The notes: generated by a model not told the origin, from the letters alone. A DNA stretch of 64,000 bases from Pseudomonas sp. URIL14HWK12:I12 (GCF_003097135.1 NZ_QEQL01000004.1:310001-374000); one strand, 5' to 3'; counted from the first letter of the stretch, positions 7,596-16,078 are shown. Program-made: numbers and translations.

Positions 7596-8522
7596 TCAGC
7601 CGCGTGCGTTGATGCGTTCGACTACCCGCGCCGCCAGATCGTCCGGGCGAAACTTGGCCAGGAAGTCATCGGCACCGACTTTCTTGACCATAGCCTGGTT
7701 GAACACCCCCGAAAGCGAGGTATGCAGAATGATATGCAATTTCTGCATGCGCGGGTCGTTACGGATTTCCGCCGTTAAGGTATAGCCGTCCATTTCCGGC
7801 ATTTCGATGTCGGAGATCAACATTAGAAATTCCTGGGACGGGTCCTTGCCCTCGGCCACCATGTTTTTTAGGTATTCCAGCGCCTGGCGGCCATCATTGA
7901 GGGCCGTAACCTCAACCCCAACGGTTTCCAGGCAGCGCGTCACCTGCTTGCGCGCTACCGAAGAATCGTCCACGGTCAGCACTCGCAAGGTGGTGGCCTT
8001 CTGCTGGACCTCCTCGGTGATCACGCCACTGGAGACGCTCTCAGACATCGGCGACACTTCCGAGAGGATTTTCTCCACGTCGATGATTTCCACCAACTGG
8101 TTTTCGACCCGCGTCACCGCCGTGAGGTAGTGATCCCGGCCAGTACCCTTGGGTGGCGGATGAATCGCCTCCCAATTCATGTTCACGATGCGTTCGACCG
8201 AGTGCACCAGAAAACCCTGAATCTTGGTGTTGTACTCGGTGATGATTACGAACGCGTCACCCATCTTCTCGAGGCTGCGACCACCGGTCGCCAGCGCCAG
8301 GTCGAGAATGGGAATGGTCGCCCCGCGAATGTTGGCTACACCACGCACCACTGGGTTTGCTTTGGGCAACAGGGTCAGCTTGGGGCACTGAAGCACCTCA
8401 CGAACCTTGAACACGTTGATCCCATACAGTTGCTGGCCGTTCAGACGGAACAACAGCAGCTCAAGGCGGTTCTGCCCTACCAGTTGTGTGCGCTGGTTCA
8501 CTGAATCCATTACACCAGCCAT
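7596..8522 (-). CDS. cheV: Chemotaxis coupling protein CheV (CheW + receiver domain)
   Basis: CheV couples receptors to CheA and adjusts signalling by phosphorylation. The start at 8520-8522 (MAGVMDSVNQRTQLVGQNR) follows GGAGG by eight bases and gives 308 residues. Residues about 15-165 form a CheW domain (LLLFRLNGQQLYGINVFKVRE, VRGVANIRGATIPILDL). Residues about 185-305 form a receiver domain with LTVDDSSVARKQ, the phosphoacceptor region MLISDIEMPEMDG, and a C-terminal ADDFLAKF lysine. It is divergent from flgA and followed by cheR. Confidence 0.96.
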   Translation of the reverse strand: MAGVMDSVNQRTQLVGQNRLELLLFRLNGQQLYGINVFKVREVLQCPKLTLLPKANPVVRGVANIRGATIPILDLALATGGRSLEKMGDAFVIITEYNTKIQGFLVHSVERIVNMNWEAIHPPPKGTGRDHYLTAVTRVENQLVEIIDVEKILSEVSPMSESVSSGVITEEVQQKATTLRVLTVDDSSVARKQVTRCLETVGVEVTALNDGRQALEYLKNMVAEGKDPSQEFLMLISDIEMPEMDGYTLTAEIRNDPRMQKLHIILHTSLSGVFNQAMVKKVGADDFLAKFRPDDLAARVVERINARG

Positions 8523-8588
8523 GTTTGAAGCCTCCGCATTGAACTGTGAAGCGCGCGGTAGCACCGCGCCCAGCCTGATGAAGCAAGT

Positions 8589-8604
8589 TGGCATGGCCCT
8601 TGCT
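8589..8604 (+). promoter_or_regulatory. Sigma54 promoter directly at the flgA start
   Basis: TGGCATGGCCCTTGCT matches the sigma54 consensus with correct spacing. The -12 GC lies at 8602-8603, placing the transcription start at about 8615, one base before the annotated flgA ATG at 8616. RpoN control of flgA is established in P. aeruginosa. Either the mRNA is almost leaderless or translation starts further downstream. Confidence 0.7.
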
Positions 8605-8615
8605 AAAGCCCGGAC

Positions 8616-9368
8616 ATGAACACGAAAACGCCATTTTCACGACGACTGATTCACGGCCTGTTCGGCTTGGCCACCTTGATAAGTTTCATCGGCTCTGGAC
8701 GCTGCCTCGCCGATGACGATGTCACCTTGCCCGAACAGCTTATCGGTGTCACCCAGGGGTTTCTTGAGTTCACGGTGGAAGATTATTTGGCGAAAGCACA
8801 AATTGATGGCCGACCGGAGATAGAAGTCAACAATCTTGACCCTCGATTGAACATGCCCGGCTGCGATCAGCAACTTGCAGCTTCGCTGCAGAGCCCGGCA
8901 ACGCCGGTGGGCCGTGTGGTGGTGAAGATCCGTTGCGAAGGTACGACGCCCTGGACCGTGTTCGTACCGGCGCAAGTGCATCTGCTTCGGCAGGTGGTCA
9001 CCGTGACACGGCCAATGAAGCGCGAGGAGATCATCGGCCCTGGGGACGTGGCCATGCGTGAACGAGATGTCGGGCCCTTGACTCAAGGTTACCTGACGGC
9101 ACTTGAACAGGCGGTAGGGCTGAAGTTGGTGCGCCCTGCGGGAATGGACCAAGTGCTTGCGCCGGTGCAGGTGCAGCAGCCGGAGGTAGTGCGCAAGGGT
9201 GATCAGGTGGTGATCACCGCTTCCAGTGGCGCTATCGCCGTGCGCATGCCGGGTGAGGCACTGGCCGACGGTGGTGCAGGCGAGCAGATCCGCGTACGCA
9301 ACCTGCGCTCCAATCGCGTGGTCAAAGCTCGGGTAACGGGGCCCGGGCAGGTAGAAGTCTCGATGTAG
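8616..9368 (+). CDS. flgA: Flagellar P-ring assembly chaperone FlgA
   Basis: FlgA is a periplasmic chaperone for FlgI P-ring assembly. The 250-residue product has a signal peptide (about residues 1-32, hydrophobic core LFGLATLISFIGSG, cleavage near CLADD), then a domain with two cysteines (MPGCDQQL and VVKIRCEG), and the C-terminal SAF/FlgA domain ending in VRMPGEALADGGAGEQIRVRN and the NRVVKARVTGPGQVEV motif. No convincing ribosome site precedes this ATG, and the sigma54 promoter predicts a start one base upstream, so the true start could lie further in. Divergent from cheV. Confidence 0.92.
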   Translation: MNTKTPFSRRLIHGLFGLATLISFIGSGRCLADDDVTLPEQLIGVTQGFLEFTVEDYLAKAQIDGRPEIEVNNLDPRLNMPGCDQQLAASLQSPATPVGRVVVKIRCEGTTPWTVFVPAQVHLLRQVVTVTRPMKREEIIGPGDVAMRERDVGPLTQGYLTALEQAVGLKLVRPAGMDQVLAPVQVQQPEVVRKGDQVVITASSGAIAVRMPGEALADGGAGEQIRVRNLRSNRVVKARVTGPGQVEVSM

Positions 9369-9454
9369 GCCTAGCCGAAACTGGCATCCAGAGCTGGTTT
9401 TTCCTACACTCTGGCCCTGTTCGACGGCTCCGCGGCGATGAGCGAATTTTTTTC

Positions 9455-9481
9455 TAAAGTTCTTTCTCATTGCGCCGAAAA
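9455..9481 (+). promoter_or_regulatory. Sigma28 (FliA) promoter of flgM
   Basis: TAAAGTTC at 9455-9462 and GCCGAAAA at 9474-9481 are separated by exactly 11 bases, a near-consensus FliA promoter (TAAAGTTT-N11-GCCGATAA). It lies 36 bases upstream of the flgM ATG. Control of flgMN by FliA is expected for class IV genes and gives autoregulation of the anti-sigma factor. Confidence 0.88.
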
Positions 9482-9517
9482 CAAGGCAAGCGTCCAGAAT
9501 CCCCGAGGTTTTACATC

Positions 9518-9829
9518 ATGGTTATCGACTTCAACCGCGTGAACGGTGGTACCACACCTGTTAGCGGCACCACCCGTACCAATGGCGTTCGCAGCACCGA
9601 AGCGACCAGCCCCGCCAGCGCTGCCGAAAAAACCAGTGCCGCGGCTGATACCGTCAAGCTGTCCGACAACGCCCAGTTCATGCAGAAAGTCACCGGCGAC
9701 CTGCAGAACCAGCCGGTGGTCAACAGCGCAAAAGTTGCCGAACTGAAAGAAAAGATCGCCAACGGCAGCTACAACGTCGACCCGTTGAAAACTGCTGGCA
9801 ACATGCTGAAATTCGAAGCCGAGCGCTAA
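9518..9829 (+). CDS. flgM: Anti-sigma28 factor FlgM
   Basis: FlgM binds and holds FliA until the hook is finished, then is exported. The start at 9518 (MVIDFNRVNGGTTPVSG) follows GAGG and gives 103 residues. The N-terminal half is Ser/Thr/Ala-rich and disordered, as expected for export. The C-terminal sigma-binding region includes DTVKLSDNAQFMQKV and VAELKEKIANGSYNVDP, which matches the FlgM family. The gene lies under a sigma28 promoter and before flgN. Confidence 0.95.
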   Translation: MVIDFNRVNGGTTPVSGTTRTNGVRSTEATSPASAAEKTSAAADTVKLSDNAQFMQKVTGDLQNQPVVNSAKVAELKEKIANGSYNVDPLKTAGNMLKFEAER

Positions 9830-9874
9830 GTTCGGTCGGCTTCGCTGGCCTTGACCCTTTGAGCACGAGCCGCC

Positions 9875-10342
9875 ATGCAAGACACCACTTTGCTGCAACT
9901 GATCGAAAGCGACCTGGAGCCTGCGGGGCAACTGCTTGAGCTGCTCCGGGCCGAAGCGGTAGCCCTGTGCGGCCGTGACATGGCGCTGCTGGAAAATATC
10001 CTGGCACGCAAACAGTCGTTGATTGTTCAGCTGCAGCAGCATGGCCTCCAGCGCAGCCAGGCCTTGAGCCTGCTGGGCATGAGCCCTGATCGTGAGGGGC
10101 TTGAAAGCCTGGCGAAAATCTCCGGCATCGGTGATGAGTTGCTGGCCAAGAGCGAGCTGCTCAATGAGCTGCTCAATCAATGCAAGGCCGTCAATGAAGA
10201 AAACGGCCGCGCCATAGCCCAGCAGCAGCACGCGACAGCTAACCAGTTGCGCATTCTCAATGGCGGCGAGCCTCCTTCGCTGTACACGGCGACCGGCACC
10301 AAGTCAAAACTGGGCACCTATCGCGCATTCAGCCAGGCGTGA
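9875..10342 (+). CDS. flgN: Flagellar export chaperone FlgN
   Basis: FlgN is a cytoplasmic chaperone for the hook-filament junction proteins FlgK and FlgL. The 155-residue product is almost entirely helical and begins MQDTTLLQLIESDLEPAGQL, with LLRAEAVALCGRDMALLENI, typical of FlgN. The C-terminal tail (LYTATGTKSKLGTYRAFSQA) matches the pseudomonad family. It lies 45 bases after flgM and probably shares its sigma28 promoter. Confidence 0.93.
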   Translation: MQDTTLLQLIESDLEPAGQLLELLRAEAVALCGRDMALLENILARKQSLIVQLQQHGLQRSQALSLLGMSPDREGLESLAKISGIGDELLAKSELLNELLNQCKAVNEENGRAIAQQQHATANQLRILNGGEPPSLYTATGTKSKLGTYRAFSQA

Positions 10343-10417
10343 TCTGCGGGTTCCAACACGGCCACAACAGTGGCACAATGCCATTGCCGTTATCTTCCGC
10401 CTGGAGAGTTTCCCACC

Positions 10418-11161
10418 GTGTTCAATAGCTCGGCCGACGACGCCCCTCAGCCACCCAAGGTGCTGACTACATCGCTGGAGATCCTGGCAAACCTTCGCGC
10501 GTTGCAAGATAGCCACGACCCTTTGATCGTCACGTTCCCCGAGCGGCAGCAACGGTTTCAGAGTTATGTCATCGACGTCGACAAAGACTCAGGGACGCTG
10601 ATGCTGGACGAGCTGATCCCACGCGATGGCGAGCGTTTCATGTTGGCGGGCGAGCCGTTCAAGGTCGAAGGTTTTCACGATGGCGTGCGCATTGCGTGGG
10701 ACACCGCCGGCCCGGCTGCACTGGTGGATAACGACCATGGCCGAGGCTACCGCTGCAGCGTCCCGGGCGAACTGATCTACCACCAGCGCCGGAACGCCTT
10801 CCGTGCAGCCTTGAAGCTATCGTCGCTGGTTGACGTAGAACTGGCGGGCGACAAGCTGCAAGACAAACTCCGCGGTAAATTGCTGGATATTTCCGCAACC
10901 GGTTGCAAACTGCGTTTCGAAGGCGATGTCGGCGGGCGGCTCCAGCTAGGCCAGGTCTACGAACGTTATGCTGCCGCCCTGCCCTTCGGCCCGATCACCA
11001 CGCCTGTTGAGCTGCGCTACCTGCACTTCGAAGAGCGCCTGGATACCACCTTCGCCGGTGTGCGCTTTCATAACATGTCAGGGCTGGTGAGCCGCAACGT
11101 CGAGCGCTTTGTCTATCAGCTGCAGCGCGAAGCTCGGCGCTTCGATAAAGACGACTTCTAA
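10418..11161 (+). CDS. c-di-GMP receptor YcgR/FlgZ (PilZ), GTG start
   Basis: This protein brakes the flagellar motor when c-di-GMP is high. I place the start at the GTG at 10418 ([15 protein letters not shown] after the initiator), 247 residues, because a GGAGAG ribosome site lies upstream; an ATG at 10370 lacks one. Residues about 10-115 form the YcgR N-terminal domain. The PilZ domain (about 120-240) begins with the c-di-GMP motif [10 protein letters not shown] (RxxxR) and continues with [13 protein letters not shown] (D-x-S-x-x-G). It follows flgN and is the last gene before a terminator at 11180. The name flgZ is used in some pseudomonads. Confidence 0.92.
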   Translation: MFNSSADDAPQPPKVLTTSLEILANLRALQDSHDPLIVTFPERQQRFQSYVIDVDKDSGTLMLDELIPRDGERFMLAGEPFKVEGFHDGVRIAWDTAGPAALVDNDHGRGYRCSVPGELIYHQRRNAFRAALKLSSLVDVELAGDKLQDKLRGKLLDISATGCKLRFEGDVGGRLQLGQVYERYAAALPFGPITTPVELRYLHFEERLDTTFAGVRFHNMSGLVSRNVERFVYQLQREARRFDKDDF

Positions 11162-11179
11162 GCCCCAGCGCGCCTTCGA

Positions 11180-11206
11180 AAAGCCCGGCCAATCGCCGGG
11201 CTTTTT
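11180..11206. terminator. Intrinsic terminator between ycgR and the MFS gene
   Basis: AAAGCCCGGC, a six-base loop, GCCGGGC and a T5 run form a stem-loop that can act on both strands, ending the flgAMN-ycgR direction and the convergent transporter gene whose stop is at 11215. Confidence 0.85.
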
Positions 11207-11214
11207 CATGCCTG

Positions 11215-12498
11215 TCATTGCACAGGCGGCGTGTCTGTTTCGTGCATCTGCTCCTGGACCACATGCTCGTCGACGCGCGGGTCGAGTGCCGCAACCAGGG
11301 GCGAAGCGGTCATGTTGTCGGGGGTCGGCACGTGATGCAAAGGCGCATCCTCGACCTGATGAAGCCCCGTGACAGCCTTGGGCCTGATCAGCACGACCAG
11401 CAAGAGCGCGCAGAGGCTGAAAAACGCGTAGAGCATCTGATGGCCGAACAACTTCATGAGTACGCCGGCGGCCAACGGGCCGATACTGGCGCCCAGGCCG
11501 TAGGTCACCAGCAGCATCGCCGTGAGCGAAACCCGCCGCTCCGTCTCGACATGGTCGTTGGCAAATGCCACCGCCAGTGGATAGAGGCTGAACTGCAACA
11601 GCGACGCGCCGAACCCCATGATGAACAGGGCCTCGAGCGGTAGCGCGGAAAACACTGCAAGCGGCAGGGTCGCCAAGCACAGCAGCCCGGCGATGATGCG
11701 AATCAGCCGGGAGCGGTCGTAGCGGTCCGACAACCAACCCAGCGGCCACTGCACCACCAGCCCTGCGAACACGCAACAGCCCATGAACAAACCGATCCGC
11801 TCTGTGGCCAACCCTTGCCCGGCTGCGTACAGCGGCGCCAGGCCATAGAACGAGCCTATCAGCAAGCCTGCGCCCAGCACGGTCGTCAGCGACTGCGGCA
11901 CGCGACTGAGGAAGAACTTTGGCTCCATCGGCACCGGGTGAAGCGCGGCAGGGTGAATACGCTTGGTGACCGCCACCGGCACCAGGCATAGGGCGAAGCA
12001 CAGTGCCACGATCATCAGCAAGTCGGGGCCGAGCTGCGGGTGAGCGACCAGCAGCAGTTGGCCGAGTACCAGGCCGAGATAGGAAGCCACCATGTAGCCA
12101 CTGAACACCAGGCCGCGCTGACGGGCTTCGGCCTGCTCGTTGAGCCAGCTTTCGATCACCATGTATTGCGACATCATCCCCATGCCTACCAGTAGGCGCA
12201 GAGCAAGCCATACCGGCAAGTAGCCGACGATGCCGTGCCCAAGCACAGCGGCGGTCACCACACCGGCACAGGCCGTGTAAGCGCGTATATGGCCGACCCG
12301 AGCGATAAGCCGGTGGCCCAGCTTGCCGCCCAATACAAGGCCGAAGTAGTACGCTGCAGTGAGCGCCCCGACCCACAGCTCATCGACCCGGTCAGCGGCC
12401 AGGCGCAAGCTCAGATAGGTGGTCAGAAGGCCAGAGCCGATCAACATCATCAGCGCAGCAAAATACAACGCGCGAAAATTTTTCCAGACTTGACGCAT
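11215..12498 (-). CDS. Major facilitator superfamily transporter (YcaD-like)
   Basis: An inner-membrane permease with about twelve hydrophobic segments. I use the ATG at 12496-12498 (MRQVWKNFRALYFAALMMLIG), 427 residues; upstream in-frame starts add an N-terminus without family resemblance, and a TTG four codons upstream sits closer to an AAGGAG site and remains possible. The YcaD-like signature includes GLVLGGKLGHRLIARVGHIR and MGMMSQYMVIESWLNEQAEA. The C-terminal tail (after about residue 380) is hydrophilic and variable. Substrate is unknown. It is convergent with ycgR. Confidence 0.85.
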   Translation of the reverse strand: MRQVWKNFRALYFAALMMLIGSGLLTTYLSLRLAADRVDELWVGALTAAYYFGLVLGGKLGHRLIARVGHIRAYTACAGVVTAAVLGHGIVGYLPVWLALRLLVGMGMMSQYMVIESWLNEQAEARQRGLVFSGYMVASYLGLVLGQLLLVAHPQLGPDLLMIVALCFALCLVPVAVTKRIHPAALHPVPMEPKFFLSRVPQSLTTVLGAGLLIGSFYGLAPLYAAGQGLATERIGLFMGCCVFAGLVVQWPLGWLSDRYDRSRLIRIIAGLLCLATLPLAVFSALPLEALFIMGFGASLLQFSLYPLAVAFANDHVETERRVSLTAMLLVTYGLGASIGPLAAGVLMKLFGHQMLYAFFSLCALLLVVLIRPKAVTGLHQVEDAPLHHVPTPDNMTASPLVAALDPRVDEHVVQEQMHETDTPPVQ

Positions 12499-12694
12499 CG
12501 GGCTGCCCAACGGGCTCCTTGATTCGGATGAAGAGATCGGCACGCCCAGCAAGAGCCGGTGCCGCGCATGGCCTTCGATGAATACGACGTTCAACAGTTC
12601 AATGGCAACTTTGACGTTGCAAGCAAGCCATTGGCCACACTCATCGCATCTCGCCGCGCCCTAACGTAAACGCTCGCACCGCCCTCGGGGAAAT

Positions 12695-13690
12695 TCAAGC
12701 CTGGCAGCTGGAAATGGCGTTCTTCCCGGCGCTCTTGGAACGGTACAGAGCGCGATCGGCACGCAGAAGGAGTTGCTCCTGCGTTTCATCCCGGCCCAAC
12801 TGCACTACGCCGAAGCTCATCGCCACAGAGAAGCTGCCAATGGGTGGGAGGGCCAGCAGCCGCTCCCGAACGCGGGCTGCCAATGACAGCGCCTCCTGTT
12901 CGCATGCCCCGGGCAGCACCAGCATGAATTCGTCGCCTCCCCACCGCGCGAGGGTATCGACCTCGCGAATACACAGGCTGATAGCCTGGGTCGCGGTGAT
13001 CAATGCAAGGTCGCCGCAGGAATGGCCGTGGGCATCGTTGATACGCTTCAGGTCGTCCATATCCATTGCGATAAGCGACAGCGATTGCTGGAAGCGCTGC
13101 GCTCGCTTGTATTGATGGCACAGCACTTGTTCCAGGCGGTGGCGATTAGCGACGCGAGTCAGATTATCGGTTTCCGCCAGGCGCCTATTCTCGTCAAGCT
13201 GGCGCCGCAGCGCCTCGTTCAGCTGGCGGAGTTCGCGCGTGCGCTCAGCCACTCGCTGCTCAAAGGCTTCGTCGAGAGGATTACGCGCGCAAATCACTCT
13301 GTGCGCGCCGACCATGCGCGCAACCGAGCCGTCCGTGTTACGAGCGATAACCCGAGCGCGATCTTCTATCAAAAGGTAGCTGCCGTCTTTGCACCGGCAA
13401 CGATACTCCACCTGATAACGGGCTGAGCGCTTGTGAATGTAATCATCGAAATGGCGCATTACGTTGGCCAGATCGTCAGGATGGATAACGCTTTCCCAGG
13501 TGTCGACGTCATTGGTAAGGCTATGGGCGGTGTAGCCGAGCATCTCGTACCAGCCAGGGCTGCGGTAGACATAGCCGGTGTTGGCGTTCCAGTCCCAGAG
13601 CCCGTCGCTGACGATCTCCAGAATGCTGTGCAGCACTTGCTCGTTAACGTCGCCCACCCTTGCACACGCGGCTTTCGGTATCTCGGCCAT
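12695..13690 (-). CDS. PAS-GGDEF diguanylate cyclase
   Basis: A cytoplasmic c-di-GMP synthase of 331 residues from the ATG at 13688-13690 (MAEIPKAACARVGDVNEQ), chosen for the AAGGGA site upstream. Residues about 20-140 form a PAS_3 sensor domain (GLWDWNANTGYVYRSPGWYEM and a PAC segment). A short coiled coil (about 141-175) leads to the GGDEF domain with the intact active site RWGGDEF at 249-255. The inhibitory site REVD lies at 242-245, exactly five residues ahead, so product inhibition is likely. No transmembrane segment. Signal is unknown. It may feed the PilZ brake (ycgR) or AmrZ network nearby, which is inference. Confidence 0.9.
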   Translation of the reverse strand: MAEIPKAACARVGDVNEQVLHSILEIVSDGLWDWNANTGYVYRSPGWYEMLGYTAHSLTNDVDTWESVIHPDDLANVMRHFDDYIHKRSARYQVEYRCRCKDGSYLLIEDRARVIARNTDGSVARMVGAHRVICARNPLDEAFEQRVAERTRELRQLNEALRRQLDENRRLAETDNLTRVANRHRLEQVLCHQYKRAQRFQQSLSLIAMDMDDLKRINDAHGHSCGDLALITATQAISLCIREVDTLARWGGDEFMLVLPGACEQEALSLAARVRERLLALPPIGSFSVAMSFGVVQLGRDETQEQLLLRADRALYRSKSAGKNAISSCQA

Positions 13691-13910
13691 GCATCGTCCC
13701 TTGATCGCCTTGTCTGGCCAAGGCGCGAGGAAGCAGTTTAATGCACGAAACTTGCAACTTGTTGAAAATATCATTCCAGTGCGGGCGATGACAAAACCTT
13801 CGCCCTGAGGGCATACACGACCGTACGCCCTCCCCAATAAGGCCCATGATGTAGGCTAAAGGGTGCCGGCGTAGAGAGGTATGAAAGCGCTCGAATGAGC
13901 GATCGAGAAA

Positions 13911-13985
13911 TGGCGTCCCCGGCAGGAATCGAACCTGCACCAAGGCCTTAGGAGGGCCCCGTTCTATCCATTAAACTACGAGGAC
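13911..13985 (-). tRNA. tRNA-Arg (anticodon CCT)
   Basis: The minus strand folds as a cloverleaf: acceptor GTCCTCG pairs with CGGGGAC, the anticodon loop is CTCCTAA flanked by GGGCC/GGCCT, and the T arm contains GGTTCGATTC. CCA is encoded at 13911-13913. The anticodon CCT reads AGG arginine codons. No integrase or attachment repeat is visible next to it. Confidence 0.95.
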
Positions 13986-14316
13986 GCAGCAGCGCCCGCG
14001 GGCCCGCTCCAAGCGGCCGGCCGACGAAAGCGGGGCAATTCTGGCAGCTTTAATCAGCTGCTTCAAGCACTTGGCAGCGCGGTGGCTCCATGATTGAGCC
14101 CGCGACGGTAAGACATCGCTTACAAGCGATCGGCCACTAACCGGTCATGCATTTTGCACTGCCCGTACCCGGTCATCGTGCAGATTGCATGTGAAAGCAG
14201 GCCTGGTTTATCTATAAGATGTTGATTTACATAGATAAAATATCACCGTGCGAATGGCACGACTCCTGCTCCAGATTAAGCATGGCAATAGCCCACACTT
14301 GAACCGGACTGATTTC
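13986..14316. other. Non-coding stretch with a 9-base inverted repeat
   Basis: No gene is visible between the tRNA and the small gene at 14317. The stretch holds a perfect inverted repeat, TTTATCTAT at 14207-14215 and ATAGATAAA at 14231-14239, separated by 15 bases, about 80-110 bases upstream of that gene. It sits in a locally AT-rich patch and could be an operator or a weak hairpin. Near 14143-14185 the words CCGGTCAT and TGCA recur, without clear meaning. Confidence 0.5.
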
Positions 14317-14577
14317 ATGAACGCCATCCTTTTCGCACTTAACGTAATCGCGCTCGCGGCATTGGTAACTCTTCACCTTAATACCGACCGTAACGACATG
14401 GCGCTGGTTCAAGCTGATACTCAGCACTGGGTCGCCCGGCCAGTCGCGCAACGCGCTGTCATGGATACACAACACATCCGCGCCAGTATGGTCCGCAGCC
14501 AGTCCCCTGCCGCACAAGGGGAGCTCGACGGTATGGAGATGGGACAGCCTGCTCCCGTTGAACGTTACGTTTTCTGA
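14317..14577 (+). CDS. Small protein with N-terminal membrane segment, unknown function
   Basis: 86 residues from the ATG at 14317 (MNAILFALNVIALAALVTLHL). The first 21 residues form a hydrophobic helix, either a signal anchor or uncleaved signal; the rest is hydrophilic and low in structure (QHWVARPVAQRAVMDTQH). The ribosome site is weak. It is followed 14 bases later by another small membrane protein on the same strand, suggesting a two-gene unit. I do not recognise a family. Confidence 0.6.
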   Translation: MNAILFALNVIALAALVTLHLNTDRNDMALVQADTQHWVARPVAQRAVMDTQHIRASMVRSQSPAAQGELDGMEMGQPAPVERYVF

Positions 14578-14591
14578 TTCAGGAGTTTGCC

Positions 14592-14777
14592 ATGTCGCTT
14601 TCTGCCGCTGTTTTCCTAGTCGCCACCTGCCTCAGTGTGCTCGGCGCTCTAGTGGCTGATGCCAACGGTGTCGCCGATGGCAAGGTGCTGATGTTCGCCG
14701 CCGCATGCTTTGCCGCATTAACGCTTTTGGCATTGATTCGAGGCAAGAGGGTCAGGTTCAACCCTCAGTTACGCTGA
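14592..14777 (+). CDS. Small two-helix membrane protein, unknown function
   Basis: 61 residues, starting at the ATG at 14592 after a clear CAGGAG ribosome site. Two hydrophobic segments (AAVFLVATCLSVLGALVADA and VLMFAAACFAALTLLALIRG) and a basic tail (KRVRFNPQLR) suggest an inner-membrane hairpin with both ends in the cytoplasm. Its last 13 bases overlap the end of convergent phnN. Function is unknown. Confidence 0.68.
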   Translation: MSLSAAVFLVATCLSVLGALVADANGVADGKVLMFAAACFAALTLLALIRGKRVRFNPQLR

Positions 14778-15349
14778 CGCCGCAAAGCAGCGTCAATAAC
14801 GCCAACAACGGCCCGCACGGTGACCGCTAAATCTCCGGAGTTGTCTATTCGGACGATATCGACGCCTCCCACCTGCCATTGGCCGGGTTCTTTCAGCAAG
14901 GCGTCATTACGCATCAGCCGGCTTTCAATCGCCTCGTCTGTCTCGCGCCCTCTTCCCCGCAAACGCTCCTCCAGCACCCCAGGCGCAACCGTTAACATGA
15001 TGGGCAGCAGATCAGGATAGCGCGCCAGCGCCTCAGGCAGGTGACCGCGCGAGCCATTGATCAACACGCTTTCCCCCGCCGCCAGGCAAGCCTCGATAGT
15101 GTTGGGAATCCCGTACCACAGCTCATTGGCGCGCCAGCACAATGCGAAGGCACCTGCTTCGCGCATTTGTGCGAAGGCTTCGGGCGTCGCCCCCAAAGCA
15201 CGCTCACCTCGCGACTCCGCCGAACGAGTGATCACTCGCTGAACGACCTCCACGCCCAATGTGGCGAGTTGCTCACGCGCGGCATCGATCACGCTGTCTT
15301 TTCCCGAGCCTGAAGGGCCCATCAAATACACCAGTAGTCCTGAATACAT
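14765..15349 (-). CDS. phnN: Ribose 1,5-bisphosphate phosphokinase PhnN
   Basis: PhnN phosphorylates ribose 1,5-bisphosphate to PRPP in the carbon-phosphorus lyase pathway and can supply PRPP outside it. The 194-residue product has a guanylate-kinase-like fold with the P-loop GPSGSGKDS at 11-19, the RVITRSAE segment, and an RLRGRGRET lid region. No other phn gene is in the neighbourhood, so here it probably acts alone in PRPP supply or a salvage role; that is inference. Convergent with the small membrane gene at 14592. Confidence 0.9.
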   Translation of the reverse strand: MYSGLLVYLMGPSGSGKDSVIDAAREQLATLGVEVVQRVITRSAESRGERALGATPEAFAQMREAGAFALCWRANELWYGIPNTIEACLAAGESVLINGSRGHLPEALARYPDLLPIMLTVAPGVLEERLRGRGRETDEAIESRLMRNDALLKEPGQWQVGGVDIVRIDNSGDLAVTVRAVVGVIDAALRRQRN

Positions 15350-15730
15350 AGCCGATGGCCCTCTGCCATTGAACTTGAGCAGGTTTTGATTGCCTTTAGC
15401 TGAGACCCCAAAAATGGCGGCGCCTTGCTATGATAGTGGCCTATAGCCAGATCGCGTCGTTAAGTCTTCACTTGCGTGACCGCCATAGGCTTTGGGAGGA
15501 GTCTTAATTTTTCCAACCAGTACACATTTTCGACAATAGGTACTGGCACAAAGCCGTTACCCAAGTCAGAATTTGTCACAGAATTGGCGCCAAGCTTATG
15601 ACGCATTAATGCATCATACCGCCCGCTGCAGACAATTCAGGTGGAACGATTGGCAAATTGTATTGTCGAACCGGCATTCTGCGGCCAAACCTTCCGAGAA
15701 CCGCTTTCCCTGAACTCAATCGGTAATCCT
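15350..15730. promoter_or_regulatory. Long upstream region of amrZ with palindromes
   Basis: This 381-base stretch has no gene. It carries TGGCACAAAGCC at 15544-15555, which resembles reported AmrZ sites (TGGCA-N2-ACGCC, from memory); the perfect palindrome TTGGCGCCAA at 15584-15593; and a 20-base palindrome ATGACGCATTAATGCATCAT at 15598-15617 with one mismatched pair. These lie 110-190 bases upstream of amrZ. AmrZ represses its own gene in P. aeruginosa, so autoregulation is plausible. A GAACGA-N16-TCGAA sequence at 15644-15670 weakly resembles an AlgU promoter. Confidence 0.45.
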
Positions 15731-16054
15731 ATGCGCCCAATGAAACAGGCAGTTTATTCCAGCCGTACCGCGGACAAATTCGTGGTGCGCCTTCCTGACG
15801 GGATGCGCGAGCGCATCGCTGAAGTCGCTCGTAATCATCATCGCAGCATGAACTCGGAAATCATCGCGCGCCTTGAACAAAGCCTCATCCAGGAAGGCGC
15901 TTTGGGCGAAGAACTGAGCATGCGCCTCGATAGCCCAGAGCTGTCATTGCACGAGCGAGAGCTCTTGCAACGCTTTCGCCAGCTTTCCCATCGTCAGCAA
16001 AATGCACTGGTTTCGCTGATCGACAGCACCGATGTGAATACCGACGACAACTGA
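15731..16054 (+). CDS. amrZ: Ribbon-helix-helix regulator AmrZ
   Basis: AmrZ is a global DNA-binding regulator of motility, exopolysaccharide and c-di-GMP genes. From the ATG at 15731 ([20 protein letters not shown]) the product has 107 residues, like its P. aeruginosa homologue. The DNA-contacting beta strand (KFVVR, with K16, V18, R20) is followed by [20 protein letters not shown] and [10 protein letters not shown], the two helices of the Arc fold. The C-terminal tetramerisation part ends [14 protein letters not shown]. It stands alone between a long regulatory region and a terminator. Confidence 0.95.
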   Translation: MRPMKQAVYSSRTADKFVVRLPDGMRERIAEVARNHHRSMNSEIIARLEQSLIQEGALGEELSMRLDSPELSLHERELLQRFRQLSHRQQNALVSLIDSTDVNTDDN

Positions 16055-16078
16055 TTGGGCGGGTGCTGCAGGAAACAC

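Noticed and set aside
10371..10387. Sigma54-like TGGCAC...TTGC upstream of ycgR
   Set aside because: The distance between the GG and GC elements is two bases too long for sigma54 recognition.
13911..13985. tRNA-Arg as attachment site of a genomic island
   Set aside because: No integrase gene and no direct repeat of the tRNA end is visible on either side within the window.
15371..15395. GAACTT as an AlgU promoter upstream of amrZ
   Set aside because: No TCTGA-like -10 element occurs at the required 16-17 base spacing.
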